Below the pieces are notes generated by a model. It saw only the letters and a program-made list of their open reading frames with translations, had not been told where the DNA came from and ran no database searches. A DNA stretch of 45,701 nt from a virus. The position numbers and the translations under genes were made by a program. The stretch lies in the IMG/VR virus record IMGVR_UViG_3300034121_001414, positions 1-45,701 of that record, one strand, 5' to 3'. Shown piece after piece: positions 8,723 to 16,800 of this stretch (positions within the stretch are counted from its first letter, which is position 1; each line of letters opens with the position of its first letter).

Positions 8723-9316
8723 ATGATAAAAACTAAAAGGATCAAAAAAGCAGCAGAAAGGATTTATATAGATAGGCAAGACGTAGAAGATATTTTATCA
8801 GATATTTCATATCGAAGACATGTAGAGAGATATGGAATGGTTAGACAATGGTGTTATGGAAATGTTTTAGATTTTGCTAGTGGTTGTGGATATGGAAGCT
8901 GGATGATTTCACATAATCCTGATGTTAAAAGAGTTACCGGTATTGATATCGACGAAGAAGCTATAGAATATGCTAAGGAAAATTTTTCCGATAAAAATGT
9001 TAAATTTCTAAACATTAATGCTTTAGAAGCATCAGATTATCTTAAAAAAGATGGAATTTCTGAAATAGATGTTTTAGTTTCTCTCGAAACTATTGAACAT
9101 ATAGAAGATGCTACTTTGGTTCCAACTGTTGCAGATCTAGTAAAAGCTAAAACGGTTATAGTCTCTTTCCCTTCGAAGAAAAGTACGCATTTTAATCCTT
9201 ATCATTGTCATGATTTTAGGACTCAAGATATTTTAGATCTATTTACTAATTATATTCTAATTGAAGAAATTGTTCTCTATAAAGAGCTTACTATTCTTAG
9301 GCTAATAAGAAAGTAA
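8723..9316 (+). CDS. Class I SAM-dependent methyltransferase
   Basis: A 197-residue Rossmann-fold methyltransferase. The SAM-binding motif VLDFASGCGYGSWM is followed by VTGIDIDEEAIEYA, whose acidic residues contact the ribose of SAM, and a later LVSLETIEHIED motif IV-like strand. It most resembles small-molecule or glycan methyltransferases; no DNA-target-recognition region or DPPY-type motif is present, so DNA methylation is unlikely. The next gene is a glycosyltransferase, so the pair may modify a sugar on the virion or host surface. The substrate cannot be read from the sequence. Confidence 0.75.
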   Translation: MIKTKRIKKAAERIYIDRQDVEDILSDISYRRHVERYGMVRQWCYGNVLDFASGCGYGSWMISHNPDVKRVTGIDIDEEAIEYAKENFSDKNVKFLNINALEASDYLKKDGISEIDVLVSLETIEHIEDATLVPTVADLVKAKTVIVSFPSKKSTHFNPYHCHDFRTQDILDLFTNYILIEEIVLYKELTILRLIRK

Positions 9317-9342
9317 GATATATACAATAAATTATTTTTGTA

Positions 9343-10233
9343 ATGTCAAAATTTCTATTCTTTGACGAATATATTCATAATCTTTCTATCAAAGAAAGTC
9401 TTGATTCTTATGGATTAATTGCAGAATCTTTAAGTAATGATGTAGATGATAAACTAAAAATTGGTATTGTTATTGCTACACATAAAATAGACAATTCTAG
9501 ATCTAAATACATGTCCACTCCTGAAGTACTTAAAGAATGTCTAGAATCTATATCAAATCAATCTTACAAAAATTGGAAAGTTTTTATAGTTGGTGATTGT
9601 TATGAAGGTGATGAAGAAATCCAAAAGGTAATGAAAGAATGTGTAGGTAGTCAATATGAATATCACAATCTTTCTTCTCCTGGTGAAAGAGATACTGATA
9701 TTCCTGCTAACGAAAAGAAAATCACAAGAGGATCTAGAGCTTGGAATAAAGGTATATCTATGGCAGAATCTGCCGGAATGGATATTATCGCAAAGATAGA
9801 TCATGATGATAAATGGAAACCTAATCATTTAATATCTCTAGCAAAAGCTTATACTCAATATCCTAAAGCGGCATTTGTTTATACAAAATCTGCTAAGAAA
9901 CCTGTCGGTGGAGGAACTTCTAAAAAAATTCTTTATTATCCAAACGGTGTAAATATTAAAAGTGTAGAAGAAGATAATCATTTTGCACAAGCCGGAAATG
10001 CTTCACATTCTGCTGTTTCTTGGAGACTTCTTCCAGGTATCAAAGGAATAAGGTACAGAGATGCTGCACAGCAAAAAAGCACAGAACCTAAAAGGACTTC
10101 GGTAATGCCTGTTGATGCAGATATTTACAGTTTAATAAAAGCACGCATTAAAGATAAAGAATATAATTATGTTTATGTTCCTGAGCTTACTAGTCTTTAT
10201 AGAAATGCCGAGGGTAAATTTCCAAATAAATAA
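9343..10233 (+). CDS. Family 2 glycosyltransferase
   Basis: A 296-residue GT-A-fold enzyme that would transfer a sugar from a nucleotide sugar. IGIVIATHK at 40-48 begins the nucleotide-binding fold, CLESISNQSYKNWKVFIVGD is the typical GT2 first helix and strand, and DHDD at 153-156 is the metal- and nucleotide-binding DxD-type motif. The first 37 residues precede the catalytic fold and include FFDEYIHNLSIKE, which loosely resembles the F-x-x-F ... L-x-E leader of the proteins at 42.7-45.6 kb. The acceptor is unknown. Confidence 0.75.
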   Translation: MSKFLFFDEYIHNLSIKESLDSYGLIAESLSNDVDDKLKIGIVIATHKIDNSRSKYMSTPEVLKECLESISNQSYKNWKVFIVGDCYEGDEEIQKVMKECVGSQYEYHNLSSPGERDTDIPANEKKITRGSRAWNKGISMAESAGMDIIAKIDHDDKWKPNHLISLAKAYTQYPKAAFVYTKSAKKPVGGGTSKKILYYPNGVNIKSVEEDNHFAQAGNASHSAVSWRLLPGIKGIRYRDAAQQKSTEPKRTSVMPVDADIYSLIKARIKDKEYNYVYVPELTSLYRNAEGKFPNK

Positions 10234-10239
10234 TCAAAA

Positions 10240-10677
10240 ATGAAATATGTATTAGCATTTATTTTCTTTGCTTTGTCTAATTTAGCAATGTCTCAGGATA
10301 AACATGATTGGGCTGATAGAGTTGCTGGTAAATTTTATACTCGTATAAATCCATCAAAGAATTTTGACTGCTGTGACACAACTAAAGGAAAAGAATTTAT
10401 TGAGATATCTTACGATTTGCCAGAAACTTATTATCCTTTTAGAAGAGATTTTAAATTAGATTGTTATTATGATGAATATGTAGATGATAAAGTAGCAGAT
10501 ATTATATCTGCAAAGCTAGCAAAAATATATTATCGAAGATATTCATATGAGAATATGCAATTTTTTCATAAAAGCTGCTATCAAGTATACATACAAAGTA
10601 ATGTAATTGACGATATTGTTGATGATTATATAATAATTCGAGGAACCGTATATTTCAAATTCTTCTTTAATAAATAG
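10240..10677 (+). CDS. Exported protein of unknown function
   Basis: 145 residues beginning with a clear signal peptide: a short basic start, the hydrophobic core VLAFIFFALSNLA, and a likely cleavage before SQDKHDW. The mature part has a CC pair (residues 44-45), further Cys residues, and is rich in Tyr, Asp and Lys. Secretion to the periplasm would suit a role in superinfection exclusion or host envelope change. I do not recognise the family. It begins 6 bases after the glycosyltransferase gene. Confidence 0.6.
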   Translation: MKYVLAFIFFALSNLAMSQDKHDWADRVAGKFYTRINPSKNFDCCDTTKGKEFIEISYDLPETYYPFRRDFKLDCYYDEYVDDKVADIISAKLAKIYYRRYSYENMQFFHKSCYQVYIQSNVIDDIVDDYIIIRGTVYFKFFFNK

Positions 10678-10684
10678 AATTTCT

Positions 10685-10879
10685 ATGAAGAAGTTCTTTC
10701 TATTACTCCTGCTTTTGAGTTGTTCTCCTAAAGCAGGAGTAGTTTTTTTGAAGTCTCCTAAAACTTCGGAAATGGATCAATCATATAATATTAAAAGACG
10801 ATCTATTAAGGATCAAAGAGAAAGAGCGAATTATTACAATTCAATACAACATAAGAAACATTATATAATACGTAAATGA
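10685..10879 (+). CDS. Small putative lipoprotein
   Basis: A 64-residue ORF starting KKFFLLLLLLSCS, with a lipobox-like LLSC, so Cys13 could be lipidated after signal peptidase II cleavage. The rest is basic and polar. It follows another exported protein, and small lipoproteins in phages often act in exclusion or as outer-membrane spanin parts. A 12-base perfect hairpin followed by seven T lies inside its 5' part (10704-10749), so either the leader doubles as a terminator or the ORF is not translated. It overlaps the next gene as ATGA, which supports a real gene. Confidence 0.5.
   Translation: MKKFFLLLLLLSCSPKAGVVFLKSPKTSEMDQSYNIKRRSIKDQRERANYYNSIQHKKHYIIRK
10704..10749 (+). terminator. Intrinsic terminator inside the lipoprotein reading frame
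   Basis: TACTCCTGCTTT (10704-10715) pairs perfectly with AAAGCAGGAGTA (10730-10741) around a 14-base loop, then G and seven T (10743-10749). It has the form of a rho-independent terminator or attenuator, although it lies within codons 7-22 of a putative lipoprotein. It would uncouple the upstream exported protein from the GMP reductase gene, or be opened by translating ribosomes. Confidence 0.65.
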
Positions 10880-11820
10880 AAAGATTCGATTATCAAGACA
10901 TTAATCTGATTCCTAATAGATGCATAGTAGATTCTAGAAACGAATGTGATACTAGTGTAACTTTAGGAAAACGTTCTTTCAGGATGCCGGTAATTCCGGC
11001 TAATATGGAATGTATTATCAATCAAGAGCTAGCAAAAAAACTAGCAAAGGAAAATTATTTTTATGTTATGCATAGATTTATTTCAGATGATAATCTTATA
11101 CAATTCATATCTGAAATGAATCGAAGTAGACTTTTTGTTTCTATATCTATAGGAGTTAATCAAGAATCTTATAGATTGATTAATAGAATTATCAATATGG
11201 GACTTTACGTTGATTATATTAATATAGATATCGCTCATGGCCATTCAATCAAAATGGAAAATATGATTCGATTTCTTAAAACTACTATGCATGGTACATT
11301 TATTATTGCTGGAAACGTATCAACTCCTAAAGCGGTAATTGATTTAGAACGTTGGGGTGCGGATGCGATTAAGGTAGGTATTGGTCCTGGATCTGCATGT
11401 ACAACATATCCTGCAACTGGTTTTGGAAGTAGAAATTGTCAAGCTTCTGTAGTTTATGAATGCTCTTCTATATCAGAAGTTCCTATTATTGCAGATGGCG
11501 GAATAAAGAATCCTGGAGATATTGCAAAATCTCTTGTCTTAGGCGCTACTATGGTTATGGTTGGTGGAATTTTTGCTGGATTTAATGATTCTCCAGGAGA
11601 ATTAATGCAAATAGGAGACAAAATATACAAAGAATATTGGGGTAGTGCTTCTAGTCAATCAGGTAAAAGTGAAAGAATTGAAGGTACTCGAAATCTTATA
11701 GAATTTAAAGATAAATCTATTCTAGATGAATACGCTTACTTAGAACAATGTCTTCAATCTTCTATATCATATGCAGGTGGAAATAATCTAGATGCTTTCC
11801 TTCAGGTAAAATGGATGTAA
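10876..11820 (+). CDS. guaC: GMP reductase
   Basis: A 314-residue (beta/alpha)8 enzyme of the IMPDH/GMPR family that converts GMP to IMP with NADPH and releases ammonia. The catalytic loop GIGPGSACTTYPATGFG at 168-184 contains the nucleophile Cys175 and Thr177, and IADGGIKNPGDIAKS at 205-219 is the phosphate-binding region. The segment IYKEYWGSASS followed by an IEG at about 268-270 and LQSSISYAGG near the C-terminus are GMPR hallmarks. There is no CBS insert and no Arg-Tyr flap as in IMP dehydrogenase. It sits two genes upstream of adenylosuccinate synthetase, which uses IMP, so the two form a route from guanine to adenine nucleotides. IMP dehydrogenase is the alternative but fits less well. 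Confidence 0.85.
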   Translation: MKRFDYQDINLIPNRCIVDSRNECDTSVTLGKRSFRMPVIPANMECIINQELAKKLAKENYFYVMHRFISDDNLIQFISEMNRSRLFVSISIGVNQESYRLINRIINMGLYVDYINIDIAHGHSIKMENMIRFLKTTMHGTFIIAGNVSTPKAVIDLERWGADAIKVGIGPGSACTTYPATGFGSRNCQASVVYECSSISEVPIIADGGIKNPGDIAKSLVLGATMVMVGGIFAGFNDSPGELMQIGDKIYKEYWGSASSQSGKSERIEGTRNLIEFKDKSILDEYAYLEQCLQSSISYAGGNNLDAFLQVKWM

Positions 11821-11865
11821 ACTAAAATACTCTCTTTATCATATTATTATTAACCAAAATAATAA

Positions 11866-13701
11866 ATGGAAACATTAGAAATTAGCAAAAAATATTCTCT
11901 CCTGAACGAAATAGAACATGTCCTAAAGCGTCCAGGAATGTATATTGGATCTACTAAACCACATGATTCTTCTGAATTTTTATTCGATGGAACTAAATTC
12001 GAAAAGAAAGATATTCAATACAATCCAGGATTTTTAAAGCTTTTTGACGAGATAGTCTCAAATTCTGTAGATGAATCAAAAAGAAATGAAAACCTTAATT
12101 TTATACATGTAACTCTAAATAGATCTACTGGTGAAATTTCTGTATGGGATAATGGAGGAATTCCGGTTATTATACATGACGAACACAAAATTTGGATTCC
12201 TGAATTAATATTTTCTAATCTTCGAGCTGGTTCTAATTTCGATGATACTCAAAATCGAACAGTAGCTGGAACTAATGGTGTAGGTGCTTCACTTACTAAT
12301 ATATTTTCATCTAAATTCGTAATTAAAACTGCTGATGGAAAAAATCAATTCGTTCAGACATTTACTAATAATATGTCTAAGCGATCTTCTCCGAAAATAA
12401 TTCCATCAGATAAGAAATTTACGGAAATATCTTTTATTACAGATTTTGAGAGATTTGGCATGACCGAAATAAATGATGCTCATGTAGAAATGGTCCGTAA
12501 AAGACTTATCGATATTGCTGCATGTAATCCACATCTTAAAATACAATTCAATTCAGAAAAATTTAAGTTCAAAACTTTTAAAGAATATGCAGAGCTTTAT
12601 ACTGATACTGTTTTTTATGAACGTTCAGAAAATTGGGAAATTGCATTCGCTCCTTCGAATTCAGGAATGCAATCAATTTCTTTCGTTAATTCTATTGAAA
12701 CAAAAGATGGAGGAACTCATGTTTTTTATATCGTAAATCAAACAGTAGATAAATTACGCCAGCTCATATATAAGAAGCATAAGGTTGATATTAAACCATC
12801 AGATATAAGGAATCATATTTCTATATTTGTGAATTCAACTATCATCAATCCAGCATTCTCTTCACAAACAAAAGAAAAGCTTATAACGGAACCTAAAGAT
12901 TATGGTTCTACTCATATAGTTTCAGATAAGCTAATCAAAACTCTATTTCAATCAGAAATTGTTGAATCTATATTAGATTGGATAGAAAAGAAAAAGCTAG
13001 CTGAAGAAAGAGCTGAACTTAGAAAACTAAATAAGAATCTTTCTACTGCTAAAATTCTTAAGCTTATTGATGCAAAATCTCGAGATAATAGAGAATCTTG
13101 TGTTTTAGGAATTTTTGAAGGCGATTCAGCTAAATCAGCAGTAAGGCAATTTAGAGATCCACAAACATTTGGAGCATTCCCATTAAAAGGAAAATTCCTT
13201 AATGTATCTGAAATGAAAAATTCAGAAGTTATCAAAAACGAAGAAGTTATAAATTTAATGGGATCTTTAGGTCTTAGATTAGGAGAAGATCCTACAAATC
13301 TAAGATATGGAAAAATTCTTATTTATACCGATGCAGATCCTGATGGTGATGCTATCGCTGGATTACTTATGAATTTCTTTGGTAAATATTGGCCAGAACT
13401 TTTTGAGCAAGGTAAAATTTACAGAGTACTTACTCCTATTGTTGTTGCAAAAAAGAATAAAGATTCTATTTCATTTTACACAAAAGAAGAATATCATAAT
13501 TGGGAATCTAAATCCAATATTAAAGGATGGTCAATAGAATATAAAAAGGGATTAGCTGCTCTAGAAGATTACGAATATGAAGATATTATTAGAAATCCAA
13601 AACTTATACAAATGACAAGTGATCCTCAATACAAAGAATCTTTCAATGCTTGGTTTGGTGGAGATTCAAATAAAAGAAAAGAAAGATTAATAAAATACTA
13701 A
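11866..13701 (+). CDS. DNA topoisomerase II large subunit (gp39+gp60-like)
   Basis: The ATPase plus TOPRIM subunit of a T4-type type IIA topoisomerase. The GHKL ATPase has an N-terminal VLKRPGMYIGS, the Mg-binding FDEIVSNSVDE, VWDNGGIP and the ATP-lid glycine motif AGTNGVGAS. The TOPRIM part has the catalytic Glu in GIFEGDSAKSAV and the acidic motif YTDADPDGDAI. In T4 this chain is divided between gp39 and gp60; here it is one 611-residue protein. It pairs with the medium subunit at 15229-16608 and would relax DNA or manage replication topology. The gene is followed after 3 bases by adenylosuccinate synthetase. Confidence 0.93.
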   Translation: METLEISKKYSLLNEIEHVLKRPGMYIGSTKPHDSSEFLFDGTKFEKKDIQYNPGFLKLFDEIVSNSVDESKRNENLNFIHVTLNRSTGEISVWDNGGIPVIIHDEHKIWIPELIFSNLRAGSNFDDTQNRTVAGTNGVGASLTNIFSSKFVIKTADGKNQFVQTFTNNMSKRSSPKIIPSDKKFTEISFITDFERFGMTEINDAHVEMVRKRLIDIAACNPHLKIQFNSEKFKFKTFKEYAELYTDTVFYERSENWEIAFAPSNSGMQSISFVNSIETKDGGTHVFYIVNQTVDKLRQLIYKKHKVDIKPSDIRNHISIFVNSTIINPAFSSQTKEKLITEPKDYGSTHIVSDKLIKTLFQSEIVESILDWIEKKKLAEERAELRKLNKNLSTAKILKLIDAKSRDNRESCVLGIFEGDSAKSAVRQFRDPQTFGAFPLKGKFLNVSEMKNSEVIKNEEVINLMGSLGLRLGEDPTNLRYGKILIYTDADPDGDAIAGLLMNFFGKYWPELFEQGKIYRVLTPIVVAKKNKDSISFYTKEEYHNWESKSNIKGWSIEYKKGLAALEDYEYEDIIRNPKLIQMTSDPQYKESFNAWFGGDSNKRKERLIKY

Positions 13702-13704
13702 AAA

Positions 13705-14709
13705 ATGGTTAAAGCCGATGTAGTTATAGGTCTCCAATATGGAGATGAAGCCAAAGCTAAATGTACGTATTCATTGATTGAAAATGGTACATATTCACAT
13801 GTTATTAGATTTAATGGTGGACCTAATGCTGGACATACAATATATCATAATGAAAGAAAGATAGTAACTCATCAAGTTCCTGCCGGAGTCTTCTTTGATA
13901 TTCCTTCAATTATTGGTCCAGGATGTGTTGTAGATTATGAAAAACTTTTATTAGAAGTAGAAGAAATTTCTGCATTTTTAGAAAAAGATATAACGCATTT
14001 AATTGGAATTGATGCTAGAGCACATATTATCACTGATGAACATAAAGCTTTAGATTCTGATGGATCTGTTATTGGATCTACTAAATCAGGAATTGCATAT
14101 GCTTATAGAGATAAATATCAAAGAATTGGTTTTAGATACGGAGATATAGATACACTCAAATTCGATAAAATAGATGTAATTAAGTTATTTTATCTTAATG
14201 ATTCTAATGTAATGTTTGAAGGTGCTCAAGGTTTTGGTCTTGATATCGATTTTGGAGATTATCCATATGTGACTTCATCGCATTGTGGAATTGCTGGAGT
14301 AATTGCTTCTGGATTAAGGCCTGATTGTTTACATAGAATTTATGGTATTGCTAAAGTTTATGAAACTTATGTAGGGAATAAACAATTTCAACCTAGTAAT
14401 GATCCAGTCTTAGAAAAAATTCAAGAAATTGGTCAAGAAATTGGTGCTACCACTAGTAGAAAACGTCAATGTAATTATCTAAATTTAGATATGATAATCA
14501 ATTCAAGTTTGATAAATCAAGTATCTGGAATTATTCTAAATAAGTTAGACATTTTAAGAGAAATTGGAATATTTAGATGTTATCACCAAGGAAATTTAAT
14601 AACTTTTGATGACGAAAATGAATTTAAAGATTATATACGAGAAATTTTTTATTCCGCTATAGAAGATGGATTGCCTATTATATTTTCTGATAATCCTTAT
14701 TCCATCTAA
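13705..14709 (+). CDS. purA: Adenylosuccinate synthetase with altered P-loop
   Basis: The first step from IMP to AMP: IMP + Asp + GTP to adenylosuccinate. Catalytic Asp14 (in QYGDEAKAK) and His44 (in GGPNAGHT) are present, as are FEGAQGFGLDIDFGDYPYVTSS, the Arg-rich GATTSRKRQ loop and the guanine-binding NKLD near residue 285. At 334 residues it is shorter than the bacterial enzyme (about 430) and lacks much of the region before FEGAQ, like compact archaeal and viral forms. The GTP P-loop reads GDEAKAK where GDEGKGK is near universal, so both Gly are Ala. Retained Asp14 argues against the 2-aminoadenine enzyme PurZ, which has Ser or Thr there. It lies between topoisomerase subunits, with GMP reductase upstream supplying its substrate. 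Confidence 0.87.
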   Translation: MVKADVVIGLQYGDEAKAKCTYSLIENGTYSHVIRFNGGPNAGHTIYHNERKIVTHQVPAGVFFDIPSIIGPGCVVDYEKLLLEVEEISAFLEKDITHLIGIDARAHIITDEHKALDSDGSVIGSTKSGIAYAYRDKYQRIGFRYGDIDTLKFDKIDVIKLFYLNDSNVMFEGAQGFGLDIDFGDYPYVTSSHCGIAGVIASGLRPDCLHRIYGIAKVYETYVGNKQFQPSNDPVLEKIQEIGQEIGATTSRKRQCNYLNLDMIINSSLINQVSGIILNKLDILREIGIFRCYHQGNLITFDDENEFKDYIREIFYSAIEDGLPIIFSDNPYSI

Positions 14710-14730
14710 AATATTTTAAAATAAATTTTT

Positions 14731-14759
14731 TTATTTGAATTTTTTGTATTATATTTACA
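14731..14759 (+). promoter_or_regulatory. Putative early/middle promoter, TGTATTATATTTACA type (copy 1)
   Basis: TGTATTATATTTACA at 14745-14759 follows an AAATAAATTTTTTT-ATTTG tract. The same 15-mer occurs at 44852-44866 with a closely similar upstream AT tract, and 13 of its bases recur at 22922-22934. All three sit in gaps just before genes. The core TATATTTA resembles the Bacteroidota -7 box TAnnTTTG, and TTTG at 14734-14737 could serve as an upstream box, though spacing is shorter than usual. It would drive the 14.8-16.6 kb genes. Confidence 0.55.
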
Positions 14760-14781
14760 TTATCAAAATTAATAAAAAAAT

Positions 14782-15015
14782 ATGACTTACGATAATTTTT
14801 ATGCACAATATGTCGGCGAAATCCTAAAGGAAAAACCTGCATATATCAGAAATGGACAAGCTCTAATGAATTTTCTTTTTGATATATGGCCGGAAGAATA
14901 TAACAAAATTACAGAAGGAAAATACATAGGATACGCAATCGATTGTTTCTATAATGATAATATAATTCCAAAAACTCTTAAACATTTAGAGCAGGTTTGG
15001 CATAATAAAAAATAA
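14782..15015 (+). CDS. Small conserved-looking phage protein, function unknown
   Basis: 77 residues, acidic and aromatic-rich, probably all helical: RNGQALMNFLFDIWPEEY in the middle, then a CFYNDNIIPKTL segment and a terminal W. Similar short proteins with an NFL..IWPEEY-like core are common in phage genomes, but I cannot give a function. It is the first gene behind the promoter at 14731-14759 and so may be an early regulator or host-binding protein. Confidence 0.6.
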   Translation: MTYDNFYAQYVGEILKEKPAYIRNGQALMNFLFDIWPEEYNKITEGKYIGYAIDCFYNDNIIPKTLKHLEQVWHNKK

Positions 15016-15016
15016 A

Positions 15017-15250
15017 ATGAAAACTTACGTACCAAATAAGGAAATGCGAACAAATCCTCTTTCAAAAACAGAAGGAGGTTCTATGATAAAAATCATAAAA
15101 AGGAATCCTAACGATAAAAATTGTTATGAAGTCATTTACGAAAATATCAAATATCCAAAAGCATATATTGATAAATTGAAAGAACAAGATTCAAACATTA
15201 TACAAATTTACGTTAACGGAAAAGAAGTATGGAAATCGGATATAAAGTAA
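15017..15250 (+). CDS. Small protein of unknown function
   Basis: 77 residues, basic and with alternating strand-like segments (YEVIYENIKY, IIQIYVNGKEVW). An alternative start at 15083 gives 55 residues and is preceded at 4 bases by AGGAGG (15073-15079 region), a rare Shine-Dalgarno match in this genome; the host likely makes little use of such sites, so the upstream ATG remains possible. Its end overlaps the topoisomerase medium subunit start by 22 bases. Confidence 0.5.
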   Translation: MKTYVPNKEMRTNPLSKTEGGSMIKIIKRNPNDKNCYEVIYENIKYPKAYIDKLKEQDSNIIQIYVNGKEVWKSDIK

Positions 15251-16608
15251 GTAATAAAGAAGTTCAAAGAACTATCACGGAATATCTAGATAATGAATAT
15301 GCCGCTTATGGAATGTATACTATCGAGAATCGAGCAATTCCTTCTGCAATTGATGGATTTAAACCAACTCAAAGGAAAATTATCTATGTAGCTAATCGAG
15401 TATGGAAAGGTTCTAACGACAAACCTAATAAGGTATTTCAATTTGCCGGAAGAATTGCTGCAGATGCGGCTTATCATCATGGAGATGCTAGTCTTAATGC
15501 TGCTATTATAGGAATGGCACAAACATTTAAAAATTCAATGCCTCTTCTTGACGGAATTGGTCAATTTGGTTCTCTTCGTTCTCCTGAACCAGGTGCTCCT
15601 AGATATATTTCTACTAAGCTTAATGGAAATTTTAGATTATTATACAAAGATTTTGAACTTCTAGAAAAACAAGAGGAAGAAGGAAATGAAATAGAACCTA
15701 AATTCTTTTTGCCAATTATTCCAACGGTTCTTCTTAATGGTTCTTCTGGAATTGCAGTTGGTTTTGCTACTAACATACTTAATAGAAATTCTATTGATCT
15801 TATTGATGCATGTATTAAATCTTTAGACGGAAAGAAATTTAGTGAACCTTTACCTTGGTGGAATGGTTTTGATGGACGTGTAGAAAAAATAGAATCGCAA
15901 TCTTCTTCTTTTTTAATTAAAGGATCTTATGAGATTACGAATACAACTACAGTAAAAATTACAGAACTTCCTCCTTCGATGACTTATCAGAAATTCGAAT
16001 CACACCTTAATTCATTACAAGAAAAAGGACATATTCAATATTATGATGACAATTGTACTAAGAATGAAATTCATTATTCTGTAAAATTTAATAGAGCTTC
16101 ACTTGCAGAAAGAATAAAGAAAAATTCTTTAGAATCACTTCTAAAATTAAATGAATCTGAAACAGAAAACCTTACATGTCTTAACGAAAACGGAAAGCTT
16201 ATTATATTTAAATCTGCTACAGAGCTAATCAATTATTTTGTAAAATTTAGGCTATCATTTTACGATAAAAGAAAACAATATCTTTTAGATGAGCTAAATA
16301 AAGATCTTTTAATTTCATCTAATCGTGCTAAATTTATTAAAAAGATTATAGACAATAAACTTAAGATTAGCAATAGACCTAAGATTGATATTATATCGGA
16401 TTTAGAAAAAGACAAATTTCATAAAATAGAAGATTCTTATGATTATCTCTTAAATATGTCTATCCATACATTGACTAAGGAAAAATTCGAAGATCTACTC
16501 TCACAAATCGAAAAGATGAGCGATGAAGTAAAAAGAGTACAAGAATTGCTTCCTGCTAATATGTATAAAACAGATTTATTAGAGCTAAAGAAAAAGATTG
16601 CTAAATAA
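15229..16608 (+). CDS. DNA topoisomerase II medium subunit (gp52-like)
   Basis: The DNA breakage-reunion subunit, homologous to GyrA/ParC and T4 gp52 (442 residues; 459 here). It has the winged-helix region with AIDGFKPTQRKII, the HHGDASLNAAIIGMAQ helix, QFGSLRSPEPGAPRY with catalytic Tyr126, and the LNGSSGIAVGFATNI beta motif. It ends with a coiled-coil region and lacks the C-terminal wrapping domain of gyrase, so it should relax but not supercoil DNA. Together with the large subunit at 11866 it makes a complete enzyme, split by purA and two small genes. Confidence 0.93.
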   Translation: MEIGYKVSNKEVQRTITEYLDNEYAAYGMYTIENRAIPSAIDGFKPTQRKIIYVANRVWKGSNDKPNKVFQFAGRIAADAAYHHGDASLNAAIIGMAQTFKNSMPLLDGIGQFGSLRSPEPGAPRYISTKLNGNFRLLYKDFELLEKQEEEGNEIEPKFFLPIIPTVLLNGSSGIAVGFATNILNRNSIDLIDACIKSLDGKKFSEPLPWWNGFDGRVEKIESQSSSFLIKGSYEITNTTTVKITELPPSMTYQKFESHLNSLQEKGHIQYYDDNCTKNEIHYSVKFNRASLAERIKKNSLESLLKLNESETENLTCLNENGKLIIFKSATELINYFVKFRLSFYDKRKQYLLDELNKDLLISSNRAKFIKKIIDNKLKISNRPKIDIISDLEKDKFHKIEDSYDYLLNMSIHTLTKEKFEDLLSQIEKMSDEVKRVQELLPANMYKTDLLELKKKIAK

Positions 16609-16627
16609 ATTAATAATAATGATTCTG

Positions 16628-16662
16628 AGGGTCACTGGGTTTTGCTCAGTGACCCTATTTTT
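16628..16662 (+). terminator. Strong intrinsic terminator after topoisomerase
   Basis: AGGGTCACTG (16628-16637) pairs perfectly with CAGTGACCCT (16647-16656), loop GGTTTTGCT, followed by a T-rich tail. This is the most GC-rich hairpin in the window and cleanly ends the 10.9-16.6 kb block. The rest of the gap to 16800 is AT-rich, with GATATATATTAAAA at 16777-16790 as a possible promoter for the next gene. Confidence 0.9.
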
Positions 16663-16800
16663 ATTTGTATATTATAATCTTTATGTAATTTTGTAAGTGC
16701 CTTAGAATTCATTTATTGAATCAATATTATGTACTACTATAATAATTTGATATTGTAATATTGTAATCTAAATAGAGATATATATTAAAAAATGTAAGAT

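Noticed and set aside
8723-9316. DNA methyltransferase
   Set aside because: No DPPY/NPPY or Cys motif and no target-recognition region; the pattern is that of a small-molecule or glycan methyltransferase.
13705-14709. PurZ (2-aminoadenine pathway) instead of PurA
   Set aside because: PurZ has Ser or Thr in place of the catalytic Asp, to my knowledge; Asp14 is present here, and no other gene of that pathway is visible in the window.
15073-15083. AGGAGG before ATG 15083 as proof of Shine-Dalgarno use
   Set aside because: It lies within codons for EGGSM, and nearly all other starts here lack such a motif; treated only as a possible alternative start.
16619-16696. 25-codon ORF over the topoisomerase terminator
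   Set aside because: It overlaps the hairpin and T-run completely and has no protein-like features.
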